Positions 48,960 to 63,479 of a stretch of 64,000 nucleotides of DNA are shown one piece after another. Each line of letters starts with the position of its first letter. Position 1 is the stretch's first letter. Source of the stretch: Glandiceps talaboti (taxonomy: Eukaryota > Hemichordata > Enteropneusta > Spengelidae); the NCBI RefSeq assembly GCF_964340395.1, contig NC_135560.1, positions 11,065,098 to 11,129,097 of the forward strand. The letters run 5' to 3'. Both the position numbers and the translations under genes were made by a program. Under the pieces are notes generated by a model. It was not told the DNA's origin and did no database searches. It worked only from the letters and a program-made list of their open reading frames with translations.

Positions 48960-51599
48960 GTAAGTGTTGCTTTGAAATAATCCATATACGTTAAAAGGAC
49001 ACCATTATTGCGCATTGACTTTAGTATCAATAAAATCCCATCTCGCATTAATTCAGTCGGGAAGTCGTTTTAGCGTTCCAAAGAGCTACTAATGATTTGT
49101 TACTGCTGCCTTTTGACGTTAATATCTCTCGTACTACGTTTGATGGTTGCTTGCATCTCACAGATTGATGAGTTTATATATCGGAACTTAAGGTTAGCAG
49201 TTGTAACCAAAACACTGCTTTTCGAAGGACGAGAATCCAGAAATCGAGTGGAATCATTGGCAAGCCAGTTTATTCTTCATTAAGAGCACATCATTGATCC
49301 TGTTCAGCGCAAGGACACATGGATATAAAACGAGTTTTATATGTACAGTATAGTCGATATACGTGTCAAGTTAAATCTAATGTACGTATGGCTGTAAAAT
49401 AGCTAGCAAGTGTACTGTTTCTAGACTACAACCATAAAATACAAATGAAATTGCACATAGGATAAGCAATGTGTAACTCTTCTACTATGCATTACAACGC
49501 CAAGATTATATCTGAACAAAACAATGATAGTCTATACAGAATCTGCTAGAAAAGCAGCCACTGACGTTTATTTTATTGCGTGTAGTCCCCATGTGAATTC
49601 AAAGACAGATTGTTCACTGTACGACTACTAATATAATCAGCATTGATTTATTTGAAAAATAAAACCAATCAAAATTTGGCAATTGTTTTAGACTTAGAGG
49701 AAGTGGCAATCAACTGAAAATGTTGTTACTAATTGTAGACATGAGTATTAGCATTGATGATATTTCACTGTATCAGTTGGTCGTGTTACATAGTATTACA
49801 TAACTTGATCAGAATCCCCCCAATCATCCTACTGTGGTCCCCAAATAGCATATCACAGATCCAGAAGATAACCATTAATGAGTTAAAATTGTCTTTTTAC
49901 CAAGGCAGCTAAGAAATGTCAAAGGCGAAATCTTGCAAATCTGTGCAGATCATCACTGAATAAGAGTGTATACGTGAATATGAGTTTGATAGACAGGCAA
50001 TTAATTGCGAATTGTTATCTTGATGTAGCGATGTCAATGTGTTCCGAAGAAAAAAAGCTACGCTTAACACATGCGCCGTTACAAGCAGAATAAGCATAAT
50101 TCGGTTCGTGTGCTGTATATGAACTTGCCTAGTGTTAATTAGTCTTGTTCGATTGATAGACATGCGTCACAGCTACCAGTGGTCTCTGCTTTGACAAGAC
50201 ACAGACAATTTGGGAGAGAATTAATTATGAGATTTCATATGCCATGTGTCATTCAAAAGAAAATACAATTTGAATATGGATCAGATGTGAAAATACAAAC
50301 AGAGCTGCTCGTTTAAAAGCAGGCTATTTTATGTGTACATACAACATACGCGTCACTCATTAAGGTTTCACTGTAGTCCTCGAAACTTCAATTTTTGAAG
50401 AGTGAATCTCCCGCAATGTGATAAACTCAACAGTGAAGTATATTACCACTTAACTACTAGCAAATTTTAAGAACACAATTTGTTAAATTACGCCTATTCA
50501 TCTGCAACCATTTTTTGCAAACGCCGTTCGAGACATTATGAAAGACACATGTAACAAACAATTTGAAACTTGTTTTGAGCAACCGTGATGCCCTGGCACA
50601 GATGTTGCTTGCACATTTACAACATCGTATTCACTTCTATATCATTGCATAGACCCCCATTCATTTTGCAAACTATATATCATATGTATTCTCAACAAAC
50701 AAACTTTTTTGTTTTTAATGTTTTAAGCGAGTATAACCCTGAAGTAAATTGATACACTGCTGAAAACAATGTTATCGTTGGTTCAGCAATCGCTAAATGA
50801 ATAAATGTTTTATCAAAATTAATTCTTTGATATCTGATCACTAGATTTTAGTCTTGTAATGAATCAGTTATTTACAAGAGTTAAATGATATTAGAGGCAT
50901 ATAAATTCTTCCATGAAGGTTTCATCGGAATTTACTGTGAGGTGTGAGGTGTTAGCTACATATACTTTACTACTCCCCTACGAATTGAAACGTGCTCAAG
51001 ATATTCGTATAGGTAAATCTAGCTAAATAACGCAGCCCTCCAGGTCACATCAAAGTGAGGTGTGGGCGTATGAGTTATTGGGCATATTTAAAGGCCAATG
51101 GCATATATATACAAGTTCAAATTATATGCGAGTATGGTCATGGCTATATTATATAATACTATCACAATGGTTAATACATTTTTCTGTCTTGCGCATTTCT
51201 CAGGGGAATTTTCCGTTTCACACATAAAGGTTCTAAGGTGATTATATCTAGACCTATGTAGTACCCATTCCACAACACTAGAATGTGTGGAAAGCCTTAA
51301 TCAAAGCATATAAATGTTTCAATTTCATCATACGACGAGAGTAGATTAAATTGGTGTAATTACTGAGGAGGTTTTGGCAGTAACATCCTTAACAGAAAAT
51401 GTGGGTAGACTGCTGAAACCAAAATAAAGGTCGGCGGACATTTTTTACCAAGTAGGTCTAATGGAGAGCGCACGTACAGCTCCAATAGCGACATCGATCT
51501 TCGCGGTGAATAAGTTTTATATGCATTCTTTGCGTCATTCAGTATATACGTAAAAGGAAACACTTTTGTTGTCAAGTGTTTCACTCAAGGGATGGCCGT
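48960..51599. other. Non-coding, nothing recognised
   Basis: The frame at 49092-49283 is open but has no recognisable domain, nor do those at 49909-50163 (-) and 51088-51273 (-). Confidence 0.4.
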
Positions 51600-51970
51600 A
51601 ATGAACACTAGATAGAGGGTAAAGTCCTGGAATCCCAATGACTTAAACGAATCTAGGATATAATATAGGGGTAAATTCTAGGAATTTTCTATCACTGTAA
51701 CGAATCTACGATAGGGGTAATGTCCAGGACCTATGACTAACGAATCTACGATAAGGTTAGTATAGGGGTATAGTCCATGACTGTAACGAATCCACAGGTG
51801 CCATTGGAAGAATAGTGCTTATCACTGAACTGGTGTCTGAATATGAAAGATTAATAAAATAAATTTAAAAAAAGATAAAAAAAAAAGATAAAAAATCTAC
51901 GATAAGAGGTAAAGTCCAGGAGTTCCAATGACTATAATGAATGTACGATATAAGGGGTAACGTTCAACTT
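51600..51970 (+). repeat. Interrupted minisatellite, 40-55-bp unit
   Basis: Recurrent blocks are AACGAATCTACGATA, a GGGGTAA tract, GTCCAGGA and TCC/CC.ATGACT. About four units lie at 51600-51795 and about two at 51893-51970, split by an A-rich unrelated stretch. Confidence 0.75.
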
Positions 51971-52026
51971 TAACATTATAGTAGTCTTCAAAGAGCCTGG
52001 AACATTTTCGTTATGTTATGCTTTTG

Positions 52027-52106
52027 TGTATGTATGTATGTATGTATGTATGTATGTATGTATGTATGTATGTATGTATGTATGTATGTATGTGTGTGTG
52101 TATTTG

Positions 52107-52145
<39 letters not shown>

Positions 52146-52156
52146 GTGTGTGTGTG

Positions 52157-52211
<55 letters not shown>

Positions 52212-53944
52212 GGACACGATATCTCAAAAACTACATCACCCATTCTAATGAAACCTGCTACACATCTTCCATATGCTAAACACGAGAACTGATTAGATTT
52301 TGGTAAACATCCAACAAAGGTTAATTAGTCATGTGCATAAATAAAGGTTTTAGTAATTAGGCTATATGTTAAGAATGCAAAGTTCAAATTCAATATAATT
52401 TGGTATATACATTAAGCATACATTACATAGTGCATCTGTACTGTAACGCTTGTTGATGTAGCCCATAGTTTTAATGGATAATTTGTGTAATTAATGAGCT
52501 TTGGTAATTAGGCTATAGCTTAAAAATGAAAGCTTCAAATTCAATATAATTTGGCACAGACATCAACCATAACAAACCACACATATCCTATAAAACCTGT
52601 TGGCATAGTTTTTATTTTTAATGATTAATGTGCATAATTAATTATTTTCGGTAATTAGGCTACACCTTAATAAGAATTCATTCCAACAATGTGTGTGGGA
52701 GCAAAAACCTATGGTTTGCCCTTGCGTCAGTTCAAATCTGGTATTTAGAGGGACTTAACCTTAGCTTATACATTGTTTTGTTGCATAATTTTTTTTGTGT
52801 TTTTGTGTGTTTCTTTTGGTGGTGTTTTTTTTTTTTTTTTTTTTTTTTTTTTGGGGGGGGGGGGGTAAAGTTTTGCTGCATAATAAATTACCGATAGTAG
52901 TTGACTTACATTTGCATAACCTTTACCCGATATTCAGATATAAGACATATATATATATACGATTCGTTGACATGATTTAGTATATATATATATACTAACA
53001 TGTCAAGGAAGCCTCTCTTAGTACCACCAACAGTTCTCACAAAGTCTGAGGACGAGTTTTAATGACATTGAAGACATGTATTGACATTAACATTATAATG
53101 GAATAGTTTAATAGAGGAATTATATTTATATCTTTTTATTAATAATGTCTTGGCTTCTGAATAATATTCAGGGGTGTTTATTGCCAACTGTGTGGTATTA
53201 AAGCATATATATACCAGATTTAAACTGAATGCCTCCTGTGGGGGCAAAATCATAGATTTTTGGGCCTACACACATTGTTTGAATACATAATTCTAAACTA
53301 TAGCTATTATACATGATGTACAACTTAATTGGAAAATTAATTATATGAAACTAAATGAAATTTGAAGCTTGCATAGTTAACATATTGCCTAATTATTAAA
53401 AAAACCTTTGATTATGCAAATTAAGCATATAGATTACAAGTTACAACATCAAGCTTTAAATGACACCTGCACTTCTTACCATCGACCATCTAAACATATA
53501 CAAAATTATCTGAATTCTGAAGTTTGCATTCTTAAGAAATAGCCTAATTACCGAAAATCATTAATTATGCAAATTAGTCATAACATTTAAAATTATATCA
53601 ACGGGCTTCAGTGGATGTGCACTTTGTTATGGTTGATTTATGTGCCAAATTATATGGAATTTGAAATGTGCTTTCCAAAGATATAGCTTAATTACTGAAG
53701 ATCATTAATTCTTCAAATTACCCACTAAAAGTAAAGGTTATGTCAACAAACTTGTGCGCATTGTTATGGTTGCTATATGTACCAAATTCTATGAAATTTC
53801 AAGCTTGCATTCTTAAGATAAAGCCGAATTGCAGAAAGTCATTAATTATGCAAATCATTCGTTAAAACTGTAAACTACATCAACAAACTTTAAAGGACAT
53901 ATGCGGTTAGTTATGGTTAGACGCATACACACACAGACAGACGG

Positions 53945-53995
<51 letters not shown>

Positions 53996-54004
53996 TACAT
54001 ACAT
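52027..54004. mobile_element. 2-kb inverted-repeat element with microsatellite termini
   Basis: The left arm (52027-52760) consists of (ATGT)n, (CTGT)n, a GGACACGATATCTC block, three ~150-bp tandem units and the block CAACAATGTGTGTGGG ... AAATCTGGTAT. The right arm (about 53200-54004), read in reverse, has the same order: (ATGT) remnant, (CTGT)n, four units of about 137-154 bp, then CAAACAATGTGTGTAGG ... AAATCTGGTAT. The unit core on the left is GGTAATTAGGCTATA..TTAA, with CTTCAAATTCAATATAATTT. The centre (52761-53200) is unique and non-coding. The layout recalls bivalve 'pearl'-type and other Helitron-like non-autonomous elements with tandem cores and microsatellites, but inverted arms are unusual for those, so the class is open. 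Confidence 0.65.
52825..52865 (+). repeat. T28-G13 homopolymer pair
   Basis: 28 T residues followed directly by 13 G residues, in the unique centre of the inverted-repeat element. Confidence 0.9.
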
Positions 54005-54404
54005 CGTCATTTCAATACCTCCCCTTACTAAAATGATAGGAATATTCCATTACAAGAATCGTCAATCATGTTGGTCTTTTTATAAACGCCTCGTTTAACC
54101 AAGACACCATTATCAACACTCAGCTTAAATATTATTCCTTAAAAATATTAATCATGTATTATATACATGCATACATAAGAAGTCTAACAGCTGACAGCTG
54201 GCCCCATGATCTATGACGTCGTAATATTACTTAAATAGATGTGTATGTATTTTATAAACCACCATTTTAACTTCCTAAGTAATACATTGGTGATTGACCT
54301 GTAAAAAGTGATGAGGCTATTAGTCAAACAAAATTATCAAAATGCGTAATTTTACAAATGAACATGACTCGTTAACGTATTTGTTCATTTTTGACATCTT
54401 AAAC

Positions 54405-54638
54405 GCCATCAATGAAATTCTTTGTTTGCCGTCCGCGTGCGGGTAGGTTTGTCGGTAGATTTAGACACAAAAAAACCGTTTCGTTTTGCTTGATATGTCA
54501 GTGGAAGGCCGTATTTCATACTATTGTAAATGGAAAGACCGTTCAAATATCGTCAGAATAACTACATATATCACTGTCTGTCTGGTAGGTTTTGGGGAAA
54601 TTCAAGGACGGCAAACAAAGTATTTAATTGACGGGGCC
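54405..54638. mobile_element. Small MITE-like element, ~30-bp inverted repeats
   Basis: The left end reads GCCATCAATGAAATTCTTTG then TTTGCCGTCC; the right end, reversed, reads CCCGTCAATTAAATACTTTG then TTTGCCGTCC. A GTAGGTTTG / GTAGGTTTT block inside each end also pairs. The interior is about 170 bp and non-coding. Confidence 0.65.
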
Positions 54639-56904
54639 TAATGAAATAGTTCAACTTACAAATGATCTCACTGACTTCGTAACCCAGTGACATCATCGAT
54701 TTGCGTTGGTTGCAAAACACGCAACCAAAAGCAGTTCAAATGTCAATGCTTGTCAAAGACTCCGTGTCAAATCAAGTTCAAACGTTGATTGTCTAGATAG
54801 ACCAGCCTGAAGGCCATTCACATCTAGTGACACCTTGAGATTTATAGTCTGCAGGCGTGAGAGCCTTCAAAGCTAGATAATGGATGGTCATTGCTTCTTC
54901 ATACGCATCACAAAATCGTATATGATCATATTGTGTATGGCTAACCTAATTAGGTAGTTTGATTTGACTTTCACAAATGCTTTAATAGTGATTTATTGTT
55001 AAAGATATCATAAATGTCACAACATATGTTCTATTTTTGTTTTGTTTGAATAGTAAACTGATAGGAGGTGATAAGTATTATGATTCATGTGCCTTGTTCA
55101 AGCCAAGATTGTATAATATTAATGTCCATGAGTCACTACCTAATCAGTGCATATTAATATTTTGTATATTCATTTATATACATCCTGTTCCAAATATATG
55201 TATGACAATTCACTTTCCGGTCTATGGAGACGTCACTGTCTAATAGTTTTCTGATACTGAGAGCTGAAAGTATGGTTTGATTCCAGTCATAATGATTTTA
55301 CAGTTCATCACATCATCATGTTTTTGAATGTGGATGCTGTATTCAGAGAATAAACTACAATGAAATTCGTATTTTTATATTTTATTTTGTCATTTACTGC
55401 AATATATCCAACAATATGACATATTGACTGGTTGTGTAGATAGGTTGGACGGACTCTGTTATTGTTAGAAAACCACAAGTGTAGGGAGAATATTGGAGAT
55501 TGATATTTAGAATCTCATCTCCAATTATCTTCCTATTCTCAACTATGGAGGCACTTAAAGTTATTAACAAACACTTACAAATTACTCTGTTCTGTCTTTG
55601 AGTGTCAGAATGTCACACATAGTGCACTTGCAATATGCTGTAGCTGTTCTAGAAGTCCTTTTTCAATTCCCGTGTTTAGGAAGTTTGACAGCTCCATCGC
55701 CTCTTGTGTTCAAAATGCCACACTATTACAAATTGACTATGATTGCTATTAAGCTTGTAAATGACCCTTGTTAGCCCGCGGCACTTTCCACAAAACGCTT
55801 AAAATCTACAGTGCTATCTTGTTGCCCAAAGGAAATGCTACTACCAATCTTACACAACACAGTTCGTTTTCTGGACACACGTATTCCCTGGAGACAGTAA
55901 TATCAGTCTTAGTAACACATGCTGCACAAATAGGCTGTATATGAAATGTTTTCTATCATCGAAGTATGGCATGAAATTTCATACATTTATACTTTAATAG
56001 CGCGCTATCTTGTCGGCAGAAGGATACGCTGATAGGAAATGACTTTATTTCTAAAGGCTACCATAGAAATACACAATACAGCTTTGAATAATATGTCGAC
56101 TATCTTTTTCGCAGTTACATGATACTTCTGTTACAATGTACCCGGCTCAATTAAGCCACTAGTAAACGCCACTCCGCGTGAAAATATTTGAGACGCTATT
56201 CTAAATTGCGAGTTTATTGTATACAGTGTTCTGGGCTTTCGTAATCGGATCCGGTGGATAACATGCTCAGATCTATGAAATTGTTTATTATCGTGATATT
56301 TGAATGTAATATTTTAAGATGATCGCCGTTCGCTGTCGTTTGAATCAGCGCCTATATCTAAATCCTGAAATGTTTCTTACAATAAAGCCTAAGATATTTG
56401 ATTTGATTTGACAAATTATATCATGAATAAGTACATAGACAATACTAATAGTAGATAATCTCAGACAAACTTCTTTTAGTTGTCTAAGAGATAATACACT
56501 TCCTCACAGTCACGTACGGTATCAATATAAAACACCTACACAAATCCCGCATGATACATTACCGGTGTGTAAACTGTATGCGGTAAGAAAGGAAAAAAAT
56601 ATGAAGATGGAGTTCCGTTGTAGCTCATTGATGAACAGGGTCATTTTCCCAATTATCACTAATAATGTTGCAACTGAGCCTTACCAAAGGGCCTTGTATA
56701 CGCCTCATGTATAGTCACCATGTGACAGCTATTACACAAATTGGCTTGTTTTTTATCGCTTGCTTCACGATATTTTCATCTATATACTCAATCGAAAAAC
56801 AGTGTTTTGCCTCAACAAATCACAACAGTTTCTCACTCGCTTTCTGAAAACAGTTGTTATTAAAAGTTTTAAGAAAAGACAACAATTTAACTATACTCAC
56901 GGCC
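54639..56904. other. Non-coding, nothing recognised
   Basis: Only short open frames (for example 55037-55243, 56665-56847), without domains. Confidence 0.45.
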
Positions 56905-56908
56905 TATG

Positions 56909-56942
<34 letters not shown>

Positions 56943-57157
56943 TGTATGTATGTATGTATGTATGTATGTATGTATGTATGTATGTATGCATGTGTGCATG
57001 CATGCATGTAAGTCTGCCTGTCTGTCTGTCAGTCTGTCTGTCTGTCTGCCTGTCTGTCTGTATGTCTGTATGTATGTATGTATGTATGTATGTATGTATG
57101 TATGTATGTATGTATGTATGTATGTATGTATGTATGTATGTATGTACGTACGTATGT
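56905..57157 (+). repeat. Compound (ATGT)n-(CTGT)n-(ATGT)n array
   Basis: An ATGT block, a short ATGC run, a CTGT/CTGC block at about 57013-57070, then ATGT again. The same motif mix marks the ends of the elements at 52-54 kb and 63.2 kb, but here no core adjoins it. Confidence 0.95.
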
Positions 57158-60100
57158 GCATTGTACACGCGTGTTTGTACGAAACTTGGATATTTGTTGA
57201 TATCATATTAAAGAGCATTTTATATGGTACACGGAATTGTAAAAAAAATGCATGTGTTTGAATTTATTTCCTCACCTGCCTACTTGCTTGCTTGTTTGCA
57301 TTATTGATTGATAGATTAATTGGTCTATCCTTTGAAGAATTAATTGTCCACAATCTGAATTCATCGTTGGTGCCAAGGCATTGCGAGAGTATTTCCTTTC
57401 CCTCCTTGCATACTCAATATCACTCCTGCTCAGAGTGGATTCGTCCAAATAGGAGAATACACTGTGACAGTCATTAAGGGTATCATTGGTAGCTCAAGAG
57501 TTGTCAGTAGAGGAAAGCAGGCAGATATCGTGTTCCATTCAGTCGCTGAACGTGGTGTGCGGTTTAGATATATACTTTAGTTACTAGGGGGAAAACAGTT
57601 CACAGCAGACACTTGAAAAGGAACTTCTAATCAGGTATGTGACAAAGTAATAACTTGTCGTAATGATGGTTACACCTCGTCCAGCAGAAGATAAACATGA
57701 ACTGATCGTAAGTGGTATACATCATCGTAAACTACGAGCACCTTTGTTTATACACAGGTGAATCGATCGTCAGTGGTGTTGACTAAAGTACTGTATAGAC
57801 TTATATTTATTTCTCGCCATACTTTTCGTTGACTTATATATGCGCGTGTTTCGCTCAGCACAGGAGGCATAGAGCTAGAGGTGCAAAGTTCTACTATCGT
57901 TGAAATAAGATTAACCGTAGTAATTCAAAGATAAATTGAGTTTTCACTTCCTTGTTAGGTTTACTTCTATGAATCATTAATTACAGTCACAAATATCGCA
58001 TCCGTTCATTTTCTCTCCATTGTGCTTAAAACCATTCATTTATTTGTTTTGCCTTGGATGTAAAGCATCGGCTTCGCATTATCCCGCCGGATTGATAAAA
58101 ACATATGATTATGTGGCCTTTTTCATTGATTCGTTTGAGTCAGATGAAAAACCGTTAAAACCGGTAACGATAAAACCGTCGCGACATTTTCATTTGCGCA
58201 TAATCGCTGTATGGTGATGTCTCTCTCTGTAATAACTGTTTTTGCATGAGTATTAGATGAAGCAGTATTATTTTCAAAAACCAATGCAGTATATTACATA
58301 TTGTTTCTTGTATTGCAAATCTTTTAAAAGCTCTTTCCTTCAAAAAAATAGATCAAGTATTTGTATTTTGCATCGATCAATATACAGTGTATTGTATGAA
58401 ATATATCAACCATTGTTGCTCTTAATTCCCGTTTTTTTTTCTGGACAACCACTTACCTTAGTTGGCCTTTGAAATATTCTTTGACTAAGCCGACAAGAGA
58501 CGACTAAGTAGTCTAAGAAAAACTCAGTTGTGATAAGTAAATACATTGCATTATTATTGGCGTGTCTGTTAGAGTACGCTGAGTGTGATAACATGCATTT
58601 TACTTCCAGAACAGATTTTTTTGTCTTGAGTGATAAAAATATACAATGCATTTCAAACTCCGCCGCTGGCAAATCGTTATCCAGATTGTAGCGATCGGTA
58701 GTAAGAACTGCAATGGTTTGTATGACTGATAATTTTATTGTTTTTAAGTTCCATTGTGAATTATTTCAACTTTGGCTGGAAGATGTTTTTCTTCCACTAA
58801 AATTGTCTTTGTGGACACAAAGCTTTAACAGTACTATACTTATGTGTTGTCTTTCAAAAGACGTGATTATGAAGTGCAAAATAGTTCTTGTCTGTTTAAA
58901 TTAAAAGTGATTTCTTATACTGTTTATACCTGTCAATCACGTACTCCTATATTATTTATGCAAATTATTTGGACGTCATGCTTGTTTTGCACTGAAGTAT
59001 TAGGTTGCACGTATGTGCGTCGTATATCACTTTCCATTACCGGATTCTTAGAGTCGTACACGCAATTGCCATTTGATCAATAGATGCAGCGACGTAATCA
59101 CTTCATTGGTTTTATTGTGATTTACAAATGATTCTAAATGTGTGCTTAAATTTTGACACGTTGACAATATCTGAAATGGGTTGAACACCTAGAAATCGTC
59201 GCCATTTTGTAACATTAGGGAATAAGTTAAAAACACATCATGTGGGTGATTTCTTGTAAAGGTTGTGTGGCGCGTATATAACTAGTGATAACAGGTACAC
59301 CTTGCAAATAACTAATTGAATGGACAGTGCGTCAACATTAAGAAATTGCTTTCTTGGATTTAAGTTGCCATTTTAGTCATAATTTGTCGACTAAAGATTG
59401 ATACCTTCATATCACTCTATATAAATGTCTACCCAGCCGTAACATTAGTGTTGCAGGAGTTAATTTTCCTGCTGTTATTTCCAATCAACTTTATAACAAC
59501 TGCAAGTCAAACGTGAGTCAATTTGTAATCCAATCGATCACGTTCTCCTCTGGCTTTTGACATTACAACATCTGTCAGCTTCTCTTTCCTGATAAAGTCA
59601 TCATTTTCGCGCAATTTTACCCGACTTTGCCATGCTTAGGTGCTTACAAATTGATGCCATATGGACGTAATGTTTTCCTAATCAAATCGACCATGCATAT
59701 TTTGTAATGAAATAAACACGGATCTGACACTTAATTTCGAAATTTAATTTAATTTACTATCAATTTATATTCACAAAAGGAATATCTGTAGCGCATATGT
59801 CATATAGATATGATTCTATGAAGTACTAACAATCACCAGGTCAAAGGTGAGAGCATTAAGCGCTTTGGTTGACACCAGGCTGGCTAGGTGATATTGGAAA
59901 CTAAAACAGTTAAGTCTTTTAATAAAGAAAGGGCGGAATAAATAGTGTTAAAACCGCAGCAATCTGTCTAACGACAAGCGTGAAAGTGTCACCCCTGACC
60001 GGCAGCCCTGCGTGTGACATTTCGCAGTGAAAGTTTTAGATGGCGACGACTTAATGATGGCATATTTTGAATGGCGCGGTTACTGTTATAGGTGTATGCG

Positions 60101-63100
60101 ACTCATTCTATGTGCCGTGTGATAAACAAGTCGCGATCGTGAATAACACCGGCTCTAGTAAACTCACTATTGCTCAAATTGCGAAAGAAATGGGGGTGGG
60201 GGTGGGGAGTTGGTGCTTTACCACCCCTAAGTAAAATAAAGATTGAATCTGGTACCCTCATCGATGTCAATTTCGTATATTCTGTATGCAGTAGATAAAT
60301 CTTTAAAGCGCCATAATTCAATGTGTTGATAACAGCTATTCAGCCAATGTGTTAGACATCTCTATCCAGTTATTATTACAGATTTGTATATATAGTATAT
60401 GCATTCAAAGCATAACATGTGTTAGTAAGCTGATTTATCAATTAGTGACGATTGTCACACTATGTTTATATAAGCTTTTGTATCACTTGTTTTGTCTACG
60501 GATACACCCTTTTTTAAATCCCACTTTATCTCACTATAATTTGTCTTTCCAAGTCTCCTGTCGCTTTCTCCGGATTTTGTTAAAATTTATCATATAAGGT
60601 TGAGTGGTTTTATGGATGTCGATGTAATTAAATGTTGATTGTGAACCCTCTTGCCTATTTGTTACCCGTTTCACATAGTCGTAGATTTGTATGTCTCTGT
60701 TCAATTGCAATCATTACTAGTTTCGTGATAGACGTACACAGTTCGTAAGTAGCTATGTAGTGGTTGCCAAATTTGACCATGTGGTCACATTATGCGTGCG
60801 GCGGAAATGAAAGACGTCAATTTTTGCTGTTACTTTGTTCAAAAACACAATTCTAAACTAAAATCAAGAAACAAAATCAGGGGTCACACATTTTGAAATA
60901 CGGGTCAATATGAGGTCAAAATTAAGCCATTTTAGAATCCAAATTGACGGAAAATATTGTGTAACACTTCAAAATGGCCGTCGAATATACACTACAAAAT
61001 CGAACCATGTTAATATAACGGGGAAATAAGAGATTGTCGGTTTCCTTGAAAACAAGAAAGTGAATCCCAAAATTTCGTTTGTTTCGAAAGGATCAGGGAT
61101 AAGTTTTCATATGACACAGTTTGGAGAGATTTGAATAACTTTAATTTTTAGCGAAATCTAGACCTTGTCATAGGTTGTTCCCGATTCTTTTGATATCTTC
61201 AAAGACATTTAATTGTAATTAACTTTCGTTTCAAGGAATTGGAAATAGTCAATCTGTCATATTCCCGTAGAGTTAACGCAGTGAGTGGTAGTAATTTTGA
61301 AAAAAATACAATATGGGCAAAACGTTTAGAAGATTTTATTCTCTAATTTCAAATGATTGCATGATGAATCCTCTTTTTCCAACAGGATTTGAAATGAGAC
61401 TGTGATGGAGTTTTCATGAACAAAGTAAGAGGTTATTGTGCAAGACTTTCATTTGTGAGGTGCACGGTAATCGTCCAATAATACAAATATCTTTAAACGA
61501 ATATCTCCATTTCTGAAATCATTGCATTTCTTCTAAACGAGGGTTTGTCACTTATTGTCGTTATGAGAGTTGCTAATGAAGTTGTAACCGTCATGTGAGG
61601 AACTGTTAAGGGTGTTGGTGGAACATGTCATTCTGTCACGTTCTCATGGTGTCATGGTTTTTGCAGCGACGGTGTCACGGTCTTGCTGGCAACTTGTTTA
61701 TTGCTGTTTAGAGAGCTTCTAATACATTTTAATCTTAATCTCAATCTTAAAAGTTATAACAGTCATGAGAAATATTGCCAAGGCTGTTTGTTTAACATGG
61801 CATTGTCATGGTCTCATAACGAAAATGTCGTGGTACCACAGTCACGGTATCTTGATGCCACGATCTCACAGTGACGGTACGTTTTAAATCAAGTTGATCA
61901 ACAATCAACTTACCTGCCACCCGTTTATAGAAATAAGTACTTCAGTCTATTAGATTTGCTGTGTCGTCAAACTTCAAACTGTTGTTATTCATTTGCACAG
62001 GAACATATATTTGGAACGACTGATACTCAATTCGAATACGAACTTGTAACAGTTAATTGAGAAAGAGGTTGGGGTTTTTGGGAAGATCATAAGGACGTCA
62101 CTGACGTGACGATATCATTAAGAGCATATATGGCATAGATTACGAGAGCGGACGACATTGTTTTATCTTTATACATTATGTATAGATTCGTAAGTAATTT
62201 GGCTTTCGCTGATCTTTGTAGGACATATTCGCGAGGTTTTTTGATAAAGATCGACATTGGTTCATGAATAATATTCAGACAACACGTCGGTCAGGAAAAT
62301 AGTCAAGGCACAGTACATGAAACTAAATCTGCTACATTGACACATTCAGCAGTCTCGGTAAACTATAAATCCCCCTGTAAGCTTCGTCTTTCATTTTGTT
62401 TGAACTAACAAAAACCTCCAACGAGATTTTGCTGTGATATCAATGAAGTTACATAAATCTCTCTAAAGGCACAGTAAAAGTATGACAAAGCAGGGTTGAG
62501 TTGGAGAACGACAAATGCCATTAGGATCTTAACAGACGATCAGTACTTGGTATGAATCAAACACCCCGAATGTAAATATCTATTCAACAAATCCAATTAG
62601 TAGCTTACATGAGTATTTTGACTTAACAACAAGAATACGCACTAATAGATCACGTCAGGCTGTCTGCAACGTCAGTGCATGTTTACAAAATGTTCCTATA
62701 TTGAATCAACTTTTTAGTCGCCCCTTTCTTCAGCATATGTCCCCAGTCATCTGTAACATCATGATATAAACGTATTACTAACCGAATATAACGTAATTCG
62801 AGCCACAAACGCTGCTCTTTATGTATCGTTATCTTTTATGTTTCTTTTTTGCCTAAAGAAGAATCGCTCCATATTAGTAGAATCAAATTCAAGGTAAGGG
62901 GGATGTCTCTCCAGTTAGTAAAATCGCATGTGTTTTTTTGGAAGGGCAAGGATATGTGACTTTTGTTTCGTATGTTTCAATGATGTGTTTTCTTTTTAAA
63001 ATGACTTATGTGAACACGTTTGATAATTCATTTGAACGTACCGGTTTTAAAATTTCCACTCAGAAGAGAAGCATGGTTCGTTGAAAATACAATATTAAGC

Positions 63101-63248
63101 CTGTAACGTTGGGGAGGTTACGTCAGTTAGCGCTACCGTACAGAGGACAGTGATTTACGACGACTTAATTCTGTAGCACTATTTGAAGTCGGAAAATTCT
63201 TTTGCAATCCATTGTTACCTTCCTTGAGGTGGAGTTATTTGTGCTTTA
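57158..63248. other. Long non-coding stretch
   Basis: No gene supported in about 6 kb. A GGGGGTGGGGGTGGGG tract lies near 60192. Recurrent GTCACGGT / GTCATGGT words cluster at 61640-61880 without a clear period. Open frames at 58020-58217, 58844-59083, 60349-60597 and others lack domains. Confidence 0.4.
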
Positions 63249-63280
63249 GTCTGCCTGCGTGTTCGTCTGTCTGCGTGATC

Positions 63281-63340
<60 letters not shown>

Positions 63341-63445
63341 GCCTGCCTGCCTGCCTGCCTGCATGAACATACATACATGTATGTATGTATGTATGTATGT
63401 ATGTATGTATGTATGTATGTATGTGTGTGTATTTATGTATGTATG

Positions 63446-63479
<34 letters not shown>

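Noticed and set aside
61531-61580. GAGGGTTTGTCACTTATTGTCG, similar to the hairpin core of the palindromic family
   Set aside because: The match is limited to about 15 bases; neither the head nor the opposite arm is present.
61640-61880. Recurrent GTCACGGT/GTCATGGT words
   Set aside because: No consistent spacing or orientation; could not be resolved into repeat units.
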